The notes beneath the pieces were generated by a model. It did not search any database, was not told where the DNA came from, and was given only the letters and a program-made list of their open reading frames with translations. A DNA stretch of 64,000 nt from DASYXZ01 sp035946625 (GTDB lineage: Bacteria; Acidobacteriota; Terriglobia; UBA7540): assembly GCA_035946625.1 (NCBI GenBank), contig DASYZE010000090.1:38663-102662 (forward strand), given 5' to 3'. This document shows, piece after piece, positions 33,788 to 41,353 of the stretch. Made by a program: the position numbers and the translations under genes. Every line of letters begins with the position of its first letter. Within the stretch, counting starts at the first letter, position 1.

Positions 33788-34225
33788 ATGAGAATCGTGA
33801 TTAGCAGCCACCCAAGATTGCTGAACGTCCTGAGGTCTGTGGTAAAATATCGAGCGCAACAAGCCGGATTCCCGGAGTCAGACGTGGATTGGCTGGCCAT
33901 GGCCATTGACGAAGCCGCCGCCAATGTCATTCGCCACGCCTATAAGAACAGCCAAAATGGCAAGCTGGCCCTCATTATTCAGGCCTTCCCGGACCGGATG
34001 GAATTCATTTTAGAAGACTGGGCACCCAAGGTGAATCCGGAGAAGGTGCGGCCTCGGCAGCTCGATGAAGTCCGCCCGGGCGGGCTGGGTACATTTTTCA
34101 TTCATTCGTTTATGGATTCGTGCTGTTTCGACGAACACTTCGACGCGGGGAATCGGCTCATCATGGTCAAATACCTTCCCCGAAAGGTTTCCGCCAACGA
34201 TGAAAGTACAAGTCAGAATGATTGA
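33788..34225 (+). CDS. RsbW-like serine kinase / anti-sigma factor (HATPase)
   Basis: The 145-residue protein has a GHKL ATPase fold of the anti-sigma family: AIDEAAANVIRHAY at residues about 41-54 is the N box, EDWAPKVNPE stands in for the G1 box and GGLGTFFIHSFMD is the G2 region. Such proteins bind a sigma factor or another partner and phosphorylate a STAS antagonist. The gene overlaps the following STAS gene by 26 bases, a classical partner-switch pair. It lies upstream of Mla-type transporter genes on the same strand, with no sigma factor in the window, so its partner is unknown. Confidence 0.88.
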   Translation: MRIVISSHPRLLNVLRSVVKYRAQQAGFPESDVDWLAMAIDEAAANVIRHAYKNSQNGKLALIIQAFPDRMEFILEDWAPKVNPEKVRPRQLDEVRPGGLGTFFIHSFMDSCCFDEHFDAGNRLIMVKYLPRKVSANDESTSQND

Positions 34226-34559
34226 TAAAATCGCCATCCTGGATTGCTCCGGCGACGTGGATCTCTACTCTTCACCCGACTTGCGGGAAAAGCTCCTGGG
34301 CGAAATGAAATCCGGGGCTCCGAGTGTTTTAATCAACATGACGGAAGTAACATACATTGACAGCTCGGGCATCGCGACCCTCGTGGAGGGGCTGCAATTA
34401 TCCCGCGAGAAGAAGACGCACTTCGGGCTTTTTGGCTTGCGGAATAATGCCCGCTCGGTCCTGGAGCTGGCTCGGCTGCACAAAGTGTTTGCGCTATTTG
34501 ACAATGAGAAGGAAGCCCTGGAAAAAATTTCCACCATCCAACCCTTCGCGGGACTCTAA
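34200..34559 (+). CDS. STAS-domain protein (anti-sigma antagonist or MlaB-like)
   Basis: The 119-residue product starts at ATG 34200, within the end of the RsbW-like gene. It is a complete STAS domain: KIAILDCSGDVDLYSSPDLR at the start and MTEVTYIDSSGIATLVEGL around residues 47-65. DSSG is the usual phosphorylated-serine motif of SpoIIAA/RsbV proteins. E. coli MlaB is also a STAS protein, bound to the MlaF ATPase. Here the gene is 33 bases before an MlaE-type permease, so it could act in the transporter, in sigma control, or in both. The Ser motif and the paired kinase favour a phospho-switch. Confidence 0.88.
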   Translation: MKVQVRMIDKIAILDCSGDVDLYSSPDLREKLLGEMKSGAPSVLINMTEVTYIDSSGIATLVEGLQLSREKKTHFGLFGLRNNARSVLELARLHKVFALFDNEKEALEKISTIQPFAGL

Positions 34560-34592
34560 GCCTGACGGTCTTGGATTCCCTTTAGGCAGGTC

Positions 34593-35387
34593 ATGACATC
34601 CGTTCTGACCTACATCGGCCGCAACACCCTCGGGTTGATTCGCTACGTCAGCGGGTTGATCGAGCTTTCCCGAGACGCCGCTTACTGGACTTTTGTCGCC
34701 CCCTTCAAGGGGCGTCCTCTCAAGTGGCGAAACTCTGTTCATCAGATGGTTTTGGTGGGGGTGGATTCCATTCCCATCGTGACGCTCATCGCCCTTTTCA
34801 TCGGCCTGGTCCTGGCGCTTCAAGGGGCATATCAGCTTCAACAATTTGGCGCGGTTTTCATGGTGACGGCGCTGGTGGGCGTTTCCATGACGCGCGAGCT
34901 GGGGCCGTTGATCACGGCCATCATCATCGCCGGGCGGTCCGGTTCAGCCTTCGCGGCTGAACTCGGCACCATGAAGGTTTCCGAGGAACTCGATGCGCTG
35001 GATGTGATGGGCCTCGACCGCGTGAGATATCTGGTGGTGCCCAAATATCTGGCCATGATCGTCATGATGCCTTGCTTGACTATCCTGGCGGATCTCGCCG
35101 GCATTGTGGGAGGCGGCATTTTTGAAGTTCTTCAGCTCGATCAGAACATTTACACGCTTCTCGCTTACAATCGCGACTCCCTTCACATGCGTGATATCTG
35201 GACAGGCCTGGTCAAAAGCGTTGTCTTTGGCCTGATCATTACCAAGGTGGGTTGTTTCGAGGGGTTTTCTGTGCGGGGCGGCGCGGAAGGCGTGGGGAAG
35301 GCCACCACGTCGTCGGTGGTCGTATCTATTTTCCTGGTGATCCTGGCAGATGTAATTTTTACCGCGATCTTTTATTATACGGGTTAA
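34593..35387 (+). CDS. mlaE: MlaE/YrbE-type ABC transporter permease
   Basis: The 264-residue inner-membrane protein has about five membrane segments and the conserved MlaE core ALVGVSMTRELGPLITAIII, AGRSGSAFAAELGTMKVSEE and DALDVMGLDRVRYLVVPKYL. MlaE proteins pair with an MlaF ATPase and an MCE protein to move phospholipids between membranes. The stop is two bases before the MlaF start. It is third in a run starting with the RsbW-like and STAS genes. The direction of transport cannot be told. Confidence 0.93.
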   Translation: MTSVLTYIGRNTLGLIRYVSGLIELSRDAAYWTFVAPFKGRPLKWRNSVHQMVLVGVDSIPIVTLIALFIGLVLALQGAYQLQQFGAVFMVTALVGVSMTRELGPLITAIIIAGRSGSAFAAELGTMKVSEELDALDVMGLDRVRYLVVPKYLAMIVMMPCLTILADLAGIVGGGIFEVLQLDQNIYTLLAYNRDSLHMRDIWTGLVKSVVFGLIITKVGCFEGFSVRGGAEGVGKATTSSVVVSIFLVILADVIFTAIFYYTG

Positions 35388-35389
35388 CT

Positions 35390-36199
35390 ATGGCTCACGA
35401 TAGCTTTGAAGGTCCCATGATTCGCGTGGAAAACCTCTGCACTTTTTACGGCGAGCGCCAGATCCTGAAAAACGCCAGCCTGGACGTCCAAAAGGGTGAG
35501 ACGATGGTGATCCTGGGCGGAAGCGGAACCGGCAAAAGCACGCTCCTTCGCCACATCATCCGGCTGGAAAGGCCGTCCTCCGGCCATGTTTATATCAAGA
35601 ACCACGACGTGTGCCACATGACGGAAGAGCGCTTTAATTTGCTGCGCCCGAAAATAGGAATGCTTTTTCAGAGCGCCGCGCTCTTCAACTCCATGACTAT
35701 CGAGGAGAACGTTTCTTTGCCCTTGCGCGAGTTGACTCATTTGGAGGATTCCACCATTCGCATCATGACCCGCATCAAGCTGGATCTGGTGGGCCTGTCG
35801 GGATTCGAGGACTACATGCCCGCGCAATTGAGCGGCGGCATGAAGAAGCGGGCCGGCCTGGCCCGCGCGCTGACGATGGATCCTGAGATCCTGTTGTTTG
35901 ACGAACCCTCCGCCGGCCTCGATCCCATCACCGCGGCGGGGATTGATTCCTTGATCGTAAAGCTTAAAAACGCTTTTCGAATGACCATCGTCGTGGTGAC
36001 CCACGAATTACCCAGTGCCCGGATTATCGCCGACCGCGTGACCATGATGGACCGGGGCGAAGTCATTGCCATCGGCACCCTGGCCGAACTTGAGGGGAGC
36101 GACCATCCGCGCGTTCAGCAGTTTCTGAATCGGGTTCCCGAATCCGATGTGGAGGATCCGCAAAAGTATTTGCACGAGCTGACCCAGCCGCCTGCCTGA
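35390..36199 (+). CDS. mlaF: MlaF-type ABC transporter ATPase
   Basis: The 269-residue ATPase starts at ATG 35390 (MAHDSFEGP), two bases after the permease stop; a longer open frame starting inside mlaE is not used. Walker A is LGGSGTGKST near 42-51, the signature is LSGGMKKRAGLARAL, and Walker B is ILLFDEPSAGLDP. The KKRAGLARA signature is specific to the Mla/MCE-linked ATPases. It powers lipid transport with the upstream permease and the MCE protein downstream. Sequence is intact. Confidence 0.94.
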   Translation: MAHDSFEGPMIRVENLCTFYGERQILKNASLDVQKGETMVILGGSGTGKSTLLRHIIRLERPSSGHVYIKNHDVCHMTEERFNLLRPKIGMLFQSAALFNSMTIEENVSLPLRELTHLEDSTIRIMTRIKLDLVGLSGFEDYMPAQLSGGMKKRAGLARALTMDPEILLFDEPSAGLDPITAAGIDSLIVKLKNAFRMTIVVVTHELPSARIIADRVTMMDRGEVIAIGTLAELEGSDHPRVQQFLNRVPESDVEDPQKYLHELTQPPA

Positions 36200-36271
36200 G
36201 TGGTTGGAGGGTGGATGAAGTTCGGGGCCCCTGGCTGCCTGAGTCTCGACTAGCCAGGAGAGGATAGCTTT

Positions 36272-37255
36272 ATGGCAAAAGGGAATGAGGAAATCAAGGT
36301 CGGGGCGGTGGTGGTAGTTTCGGCAGTCATTTTTTTGACGGCCCTGGTTTTTGTGGGTGGCGTAAACCTTTTCCGCAAGCCCAAAGTGGCTTACACCGTG
36401 TATTTTAAATTTGCCGGCGGCCTCGAGCCCGGGAGCTTTGTCCGCTTTGGGGGAATGAAAGTGGGAACCGTGCAGGACGCCAGAATTGACAAAGGGGACA
36501 CCACGCGCATCCGCGTCCGATTGGAAGTGGCGGATGGGACTCCCATTCGGGCAGATTCAAAAGCGCGGATTTCCTCGTTGGGTTTCCTGGGAGATAACTA
36601 CGTGGAAGTATCTCCGGGCACCCGGAACGCTCCTTTGCTACCCCCGGGGAGTGAAATCCCGGCCATCGAAATCGTTCAACTCGCCGACGTCTTCGCCAAT
36701 GTCAATTCGATCACCGTGAACGCCAACAAGCTGGTGACCGACCTGGACGACAAGGTCCTGGTGATCGCCGATAACGCGAACAAGTTGATTGCCAATTTGA
36801 ATTTGGTTGTGGATGAACCCAATCGGCAGCACTTGAGTGCCGCGCTCGCCAACGTGGACGCCATGCTGGCCGAAACGCGGCCCGGGTTGAAATCAACCCT
36901 GGACAATATCAATAAAGCGAGCGCCAAGCTCGGCCCCACCATGGACGGCGCGCACGCCGCCATGGATAACGCCAACAAAACGATCACCAATGTGAATTCG
37001 ATGATTTCGGAAGACCGCCCCGAGCTCCACGACCTTCTTTTACGCCTGCGCGAATCGTTGCTGCAGGTGCAAAAACTTACCGGGGACATTGACGACACGC
37101 TCGACTCGGATCGCCCAAATCTGGACGAGTCGTTGGAGAATATCCGCGTGGCCAGCCAGAGCTTGAAACAATTCACCGAAGAAGTGAAGCAAAGGCCGTT
37201 CAGCCTGATCCGCATCGTGCCGGAAAAGGATCGGGTTCCGCCCACGGGCAAATGA
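36272..37255 (+). CDS. mlaD: MlaD/MCE-domain lipid transport protein
   Basis: The 327-residue product has one N-terminal membrane anchor (residues about 10-30) and an MCE domain at about 38-118: AYTVYFKFAGGLEPGSFVRF, then GGMKVGTVQDARIDKGDT and SLGFLGDNYVEVSPG. The following 200 residues form long helices with Asn-rich repeats such as NANKLVTDLDDK and DNANKTITNVNS, consistent with a periplasmic helical extension or tunnel. The start has GGAGAGG close upstream. It is 72 bases after mlaF. The C-terminal extension is longer than in E. coli MlaD (183 residues) and closer to the cyanobacterial/plant TGD2 type. Confidence 0.92.
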   Translation: MAKGNEEIKVGAVVVVSAVIFLTALVFVGGVNLFRKPKVAYTVYFKFAGGLEPGSFVRFGGMKVGTVQDARIDKGDTTRIRVRLEVADGTPIRADSKARISSLGFLGDNYVEVSPGTRNAPLLPPGSEIPAIEIVQLADVFANVNSITVNANKLVTDLDDKVLVIADNANKLIANLNLVVDEPNRQHLSAALANVDAMLAETRPGLKSTLDNINKASAKLGPTMDGAHAAMDNANKTITNVNSMISEDRPELHDLLLRLRESLLQVQKLTGDIDDTLDSDRPNLDESLENIRVASQSLKQFTEEVKQRPFSLIRIVPEKDRVPPTGK

Positions 37256-37413
37256 CCGGCGCACGACGGAGCGCTTCGGGCATGGAAATTGGAGTTTGGA
37301 TTCTCTGGCGCGAATTTGCGCTGCCCCGGGGCCGGCTCCTCGGACACAATTTCTTCCGTGCGATGTAGAGTTTGGTGACTGGTCAAAATTTTCTCCTCCT
37401 GCGAGGGCCTATC

Positions 37414-38166
37414 ATGTTCAAATTTCGGACGGCAATCATGGGGTTGATTCTGATCACCGGGATGACCTGCCCGGCGCGGGCGGCTGATCCTGACCCCATC
37501 AATCCGGTGAAAGGACTTTTCCGCCCCGCCTTGGGCGCGGAGTTTGAGGTTTATACGGGCGGCATTACCGGGCAGAGTGTGGGGGCAGCATTCAAAAGCG
37601 CCGCCCAGGGAGACTATGGGCTTCGGTTTACCTTTCAGATTCTGAAGAGCTTCAGCCTAAGCGCGAATTATATGTACAGCAACCAAACCCGGACTTTGAC
37701 CGAAGCCCTGCCTCCCGTCGGCGGACTCCCCACGGGGACCATTGTGGCTCACGCCGCCAACATGAACATGGTTTTCGGCAACGGCGAGTTTGACTTTCTC
37801 CACACCAAAAGCGCCGTTCTCTATATCAGCCCAGGGGTCGGGTTTGTCCGCAATGGAAGCCGAAATTTAAGCCTCGCCACTCCGTTCGGTGAGGCCTCCT
37901 TCCCACTCGGCGCCGGAACCGCGATGACGTTCAATTTGGGTACGGGAGTCAAAATCTATCCGCGCAAACATTGGGGGATTCGACTGGATGCTCGAGATTT
38001 TGTTTCGGGAGGTGGGACCGGAGCCCTAAGTCCCCAGATTCCTCCGGGCGTCAATCTCTGCACCATCCAACTACCCAATTGTAATAACCTGGGCTCATTG
38101 CTGGGAAACGTACCGGTCAACAACAACCTGGTTTTCACCGTGGGATTGATTTTCAGGCTGTTTTGA
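37414..38166 (+). CDS. Outer-membrane beta-barrel protein
   Basis: The 250-residue product starts at ATG 37414, with GAGG seven bases upstream. A signal peptide covers residues about 1-24 (ARAADP). The mature part alternates polar and non-polar residues in strand-length segments (YGLRFTFQILKSFSLSANYM, SAVLYISPGVGFVRN, VKIYPRKHWGIRLDARDF) and ends in Phe, the usual signal for barrel assembly. It is 158 bases after the MCE gene and may be the outer-membrane partner of that lipid transport set. Assignment to a named family (OmpA-like or PagL-like) is not safe. Confidence 0.75.
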   Translation: MFKFRTAIMGLILITGMTCPARAADPDPINPVKGLFRPALGAEFEVYTGGITGQSVGAAFKSAAQGDYGLRFTFQILKSFSLSANYMYSNQTRTLTEALPPVGGLPTGTIVAHAANMNMVFGNGEFDFLHTKSAVLYISPGVGFVRNGSRNLSLATPFGEASFPLGAGTAMTFNLGTGVKIYPRKHWGIRLDARDFVSGGGTGALSPQIPPGVNLCTIQLPNCNNLGSLLGNVPVNNNLVFTVGLIFRLF

Positions 38167-38179
38167 TATTCGTTCGCAC

Positions 38180-39784
38180 TTACGAAACCCGTCGGTCCCG
38201 CCCGGCCCAGTATTTTTCGCGCAGCACTTTCTTCAAAATTTTTCCCGTCCCGCCTTTGGGGAGGCTCTGAACAAACTCGATGGACTTCGGCACCTTGAAA
38301 CCGGCCAGATGCTTCCGGCAGTGCTCGATTAGCTCGATGTCGGCGGGCAGCATTCCCGGTTTGAGGGTGACGATGGCTTTCGCAACTTCGCCCCACTGGT
38401 CATCGGGAACTGCAATCACCGCGCACTCCATCACGGCGGGGTGGCCGTAGAGAACGCGCTCGATCTCAGCGGAGGCCACGTTTTCCCCCCCGGTCAGGAT
38501 CATATCCTTGGCGCGGTCGACAATGAGCACGTAGCCTTCCTCATCAATGGTGGCCAGGTCGCTGGTATGGAACCAATCGTCGCGAGTGGCGCCGGCTGTC
38601 GCCTCGGGCTGTTTCCAATAACCGGCCATCACCACGTCGCCCCGCACCACCACCTCACCCACTTCCATTCCGTCCGGAGTGACGTCATTTCCGTGCGGGT
38701 CCACCACTCGAACCTCAGAGCCCGCGAAGGCGTACCCCGCCGTCGCCTTGCGACGCAATTGAATGTCCCGGGGATCATCCAGGAGATGCGCTTTGATTTC
38801 AGCCCGCGTAATCACCGGTGAAGTTTCCGTCAGGCCATAGCCACCCATGGCCGTGCACCCGGGAATTTTTTCCTCGACTTGCCGGATGAGAGACGTACTT
38901 GTGGGCGCGCCGCCCATGATTAATTCCTTGACCGATTTCAAATCATATTTCGCAAAGTCAGGGTGATTGATCATGGCTATCACCATCGCTGGCACCATTT
39001 GAAGCCGGGTGACGCGCTCGCGCTCGATCAATTCCAGGACCGTAGTCGGATCAAATTTCCGGATCATCACATGCCGCCCGCCGGCCAAGGTAAGAATGTG
39101 GGGCGTCCCCCAACTGTTGACGTGGAAGAGCGGGACGGTATAAAGGCCGACGGAAGCGTCCGTTTCGCGCAATCCGAGGCCCGTGTAGAAGGCATGAAGG
39201 TAAAGATTGCGATGGGTCAGCATGACGCCCTTGGGGTGGGCCGTGGTCCCGCTGGTATAGAAAAGCTCGGCCACCGAATTCTCATCAATCCCGCGATAAT
39301 CGATGGAGCGCGCTTCGGCCCCAGTCAGGAGATCGTCATAGAAATGGGGGTGGGCCCATGCCGGCTTGGTGCCGTTCGCATCGGGGCGCAGGGCAATGAA
39401 ATGCTCCACAGATTTCGCGTCTGGCCGCAAAGAATCAACCAGGGGAATGAATTCGGGATCAAAGAAAAGAAAGCGGGGTTCCGCGTCATTCAAAATGTAT
39501 ACCAATTCTTCCGCGCTTAATCGAATGTTCAAAGGCAACAGAATACTGGCAAGCTGGGGAACGCCATAATACGCCTCCAGCAGCCGGTGGCAATTGAAGC
39601 TCAGGAAGGCCACCACTTGGCCTTTGGCGAGCCCGAGCGCCAGCAGCGAGTCAGACAGCCGGTCGCAGCGCTCGTTGAATTCCTGATATGTAAACCGAAG
39701 GTCCCCGCAGACAACGCCTTCTTTGCGGCCGAAGACTCGTGCGGCATGAAGCTTGAAACGGACGGGCGTCAGGGAAAGGATCAT
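38180..39784 (-). CDS. AMP-dependent long-chain acyl-CoA synthetase/ligase
   Basis: The 534-residue product activates a carboxylic acid as an acyl-adenylate and then as a CoA thioester. It has the P-loop YTSGTTAHPKGVMLTHRNLY, GYGLTETSPVI, DDWFHTSDLATIDEEGYVLI and DRAKDMILTGGENVASAEIE, and the C-terminal catalytic Lys region GGTGKILKKVLRE. It resembles medium/long-chain fatty acyl-CoA synthetases. The gene is convergent with the outer-membrane barrel gene and downstream of the DegT gene by about 70 bases on the same strand. The substrate chain length is not known. Confidence 0.92.
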   Translation of the reverse strand: MILSLTPVRFKLHAARVFGRKEGVVCGDLRFTYQEFNERCDRLSDSLLALGLAKGQVVAFLSFNCHRLLEAYYGVPQLASILLPLNIRLSAEELVYILNDAEPRFLFFDPEFIPLVDSLRPDAKSVEHFIALRPDANGTKPAWAHPHFYDDLLTGAEARSIDYRGIDENSVAELFYTSGTTAHPKGVMLTHRNLYLHAFYTGLGLRETDASVGLYTVPLFHVNSWGTPHILTLAGGRHVMIRKFDPTTVLELIERERVTRLQMVPAMVIAMINHPDFAKYDLKSVKELIMGGAPTSTSLIRQVEEKIPGCTAMGGYGLTETSPVITRAEIKAHLLDDPRDIQLRRKATAGYAFAGSEVRVVDPHGNDVTPDGMEVGEVVVRGDVVMAGYWKQPEATAGATRDDWFHTSDLATIDEEGYVLIVDRAKDMILTGGENVASAEIERVLYGHPAVMECAVIAVPDDQWGEVAKAIVTLKPGMLPADIELIEHCRKHLAGFKVPKSIEFVQSLPKGGTGKILKKVLREKYWAGRDRRVS

Positions 39785-39855
39785 AGTGGATATTGATAGT
39801 CGATTTTAGGCAGTCCTGCTTAAATTTGAATGTTGCTGCAAGCGGATGTTTCAAA

Positions 39856-41172
39856 TCAGTATTGGCGTTTCTCCACCCGCGGTCTTTCCGCCCGGCTCAT
39901 GCCCTTGCGCTCGATGGCCGGATGCTCCAAACCCTCGAGTTCGCGGATGTTCTCGCATACTTTCAAAATTCCGTCGGCGATATCGTTCACATCCTTGCGG
40001 CTCCCCAGAAAAATGTGATGGGGCAGCCAGACGGACTCCACATAGGCGGCGCGCTCTGAAACCGGGCAGTGGTACATGTTCTTCAGGTCGAGCGGTTCGG
40101 GCCGCCCCCAGCTTAGGACAGGGTATTCGCGCGGGTCCACGGGAAAGAGCGCGCTCTTGTAAACCGGCTCGTAAAAAAGACCGTCGCAGGGGATGCCCTC
40201 CATTTCCAGCGCGCCCAAAAAGGCGGCGCGATTTACCGCCAGAAAATCTTCGGGCGAGTATTTGAAAACGTATTGGTAGGCGGCCACGCGGGTTTGCCTT
40301 GGGTCGCGTTTCAGGAAGCCCAGGCCGGGGGTTCCGCGCAACCGCTTTTCCAGGTGGTCCATATTCGCTTGCCGAATCTTTTGTTGCCGGGGAAGGCGTT
40401 TCAGTTGTACCTCAAGCAAGGCAGCCTGCCATTCGGTGATGCGATAATTGAATCCGATGAATCGGTGGGCGAATTGGTCCGTGGTGCTGGCGCGCCCGCA
40501 ATTGGTAAACGACTGCGCGCGCTCCATGAATTCGAGGTTGCTGCTGATCACCGCGCCGCCCTCGCCCGAGGTCATCAATTTGCTCGATTGAAAACTGAAG
40601 CAGCCGAGATCTCCGGTGGCGCCCGCTCCTTTATTCCGCCACTTGCCGCCGTGGGCGTGGGCGCAGTCCTCAATCACCACCAGTTGGTGGGCGCGCGCGA
40701 TCCGTCCGATTTCGTCCATGTCGGCAAAGCGCATGGCCAGGTGTACGGGAAGAATGGCGCGCGTCCTGGGGGTGAGCGCTTTCTCGATTAACTTCGCGTC
40801 CAGACAGTACGAGTCGTGGTCGACGTCCACGAATACGGGAATGGCGTTCATGAGCAGGATGGGTCCGACCGTACCTTCCCAGGTGTAAGCCGGAACAATT
40901 ACTTCGTCGCCGGGCTGAATGCCGGCGGCCTTCAATGCGACTTCAATGGCAATGGTGCCATTGGCCACCGCCAGACCATATTTTGCGCCGTGATATCGTG
41001 CAAACTTTCCGGCAAAAGAATTTGCCAGCCGGTTGGGAAATGGATAGCCCCCCCAATTGCGGCTGGCAAGGACTTTTTGCAGGCCACTCGATTCTTCGCG
41101 CGTGTAGAGGGGCCAGGGCGGAAACGGTTTGCGGCGGACCGGCTTTCCTCCCGTAATGGCTAATTTACCCAT
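39856..41172 (-). CDS. DegT/DnrJ/EryC1/StrS-family PLP aminotransferase
   Basis: The 438-residue enzyme belongs to the sugar aminotransferase fold. PLP residues are visible: DCAHAHGG near 169-176 and SFQSSKLMTSGEGGAV, where K198 forms the Schiff base; VANGTIAIEVAL near 69-80 is the phosphate-binding region. Such enzymes aminate keto-sugars for antibiotics or surface glycans, or act on inositols. No glycosyltransferase or nucleotide-sugar gene is nearby, so the substrate is open. The gene precedes the acyl-CoA synthetase on the same strand. GH and transport genes follow upstream. Confidence 0.88.
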   Translation of the reverse strand: MGKLAITGGKPVRRKPFPPWPLYTREESSGLQKVLASRNWGGYPFPNRLANSFAGKFARYHGAKYGLAVANGTIAIEVALKAAGIQPGDEVIVPAYTWEGTVGPILLMNAIPVFVDVDHDSYCLDAKLIEKALTPRTRAILPVHLAMRFADMDEIGRIARAHQLVVIEDCAHAHGGKWRNKGAGATGDLGCFSFQSSKLMTSGEGGAVISSNLEFMERAQSFTNCGRASTTDQFAHRFIGFNYRITEWQAALLEVQLKRLPRQQKIRQANMDHLEKRLRGTPGLGFLKRDPRQTRVAAYQYVFKYSPEDFLAVNRAAFLGALEMEGIPCDGLFYEPVYKSALFPVDPREYPVLSWGRPEPLDLKNMYHCPVSERAAYVESVWLPHHIFLGSRKDVNDIADGILKVCENIRELEGLEHPAIERKGMSRAERPRVEKRQY

Positions 41173-41229
41173 GGTTATTCATCTCCGATCAGATCGTCCA
41201 AAAACCCGGTAAATTTGGCATCGCGTAGC

Positions 41230-41293
41230 GCCGGGCTTTAGCCCGGCAGATTGTATTTAACTTGCCATCGTGCGTGCGGCCCTGAAGGGCGGC
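41230..41293. repeat. Two REP-like hairpins between DegT and GH genes
   Basis: At 41230-41247, GCCGGGC-TTTA-GCCCGGC is a perfect 7-bp stem with a 4-base loop. At 41276-41293, GCGGCCC-TGAA-GGGCGGC is a stem with one mismatch, followed by TCTACAT. Hairpins with CTTTAGCC/CTGAAGGG loops recur as short dispersed intergenic repeats in acidobacterial-type genomes. Both sit on the leader of the minus-strand DegT gene; the first may also act as a transcription attenuator, but no T tract follows. Confidence 0.6.
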
Positions 41294-41353
41294 TCTACAT
41301 AATTATTTCAACTACCTGCCATGAGCAATCCAGAAGCTGTCGCAGAGCCCTGG

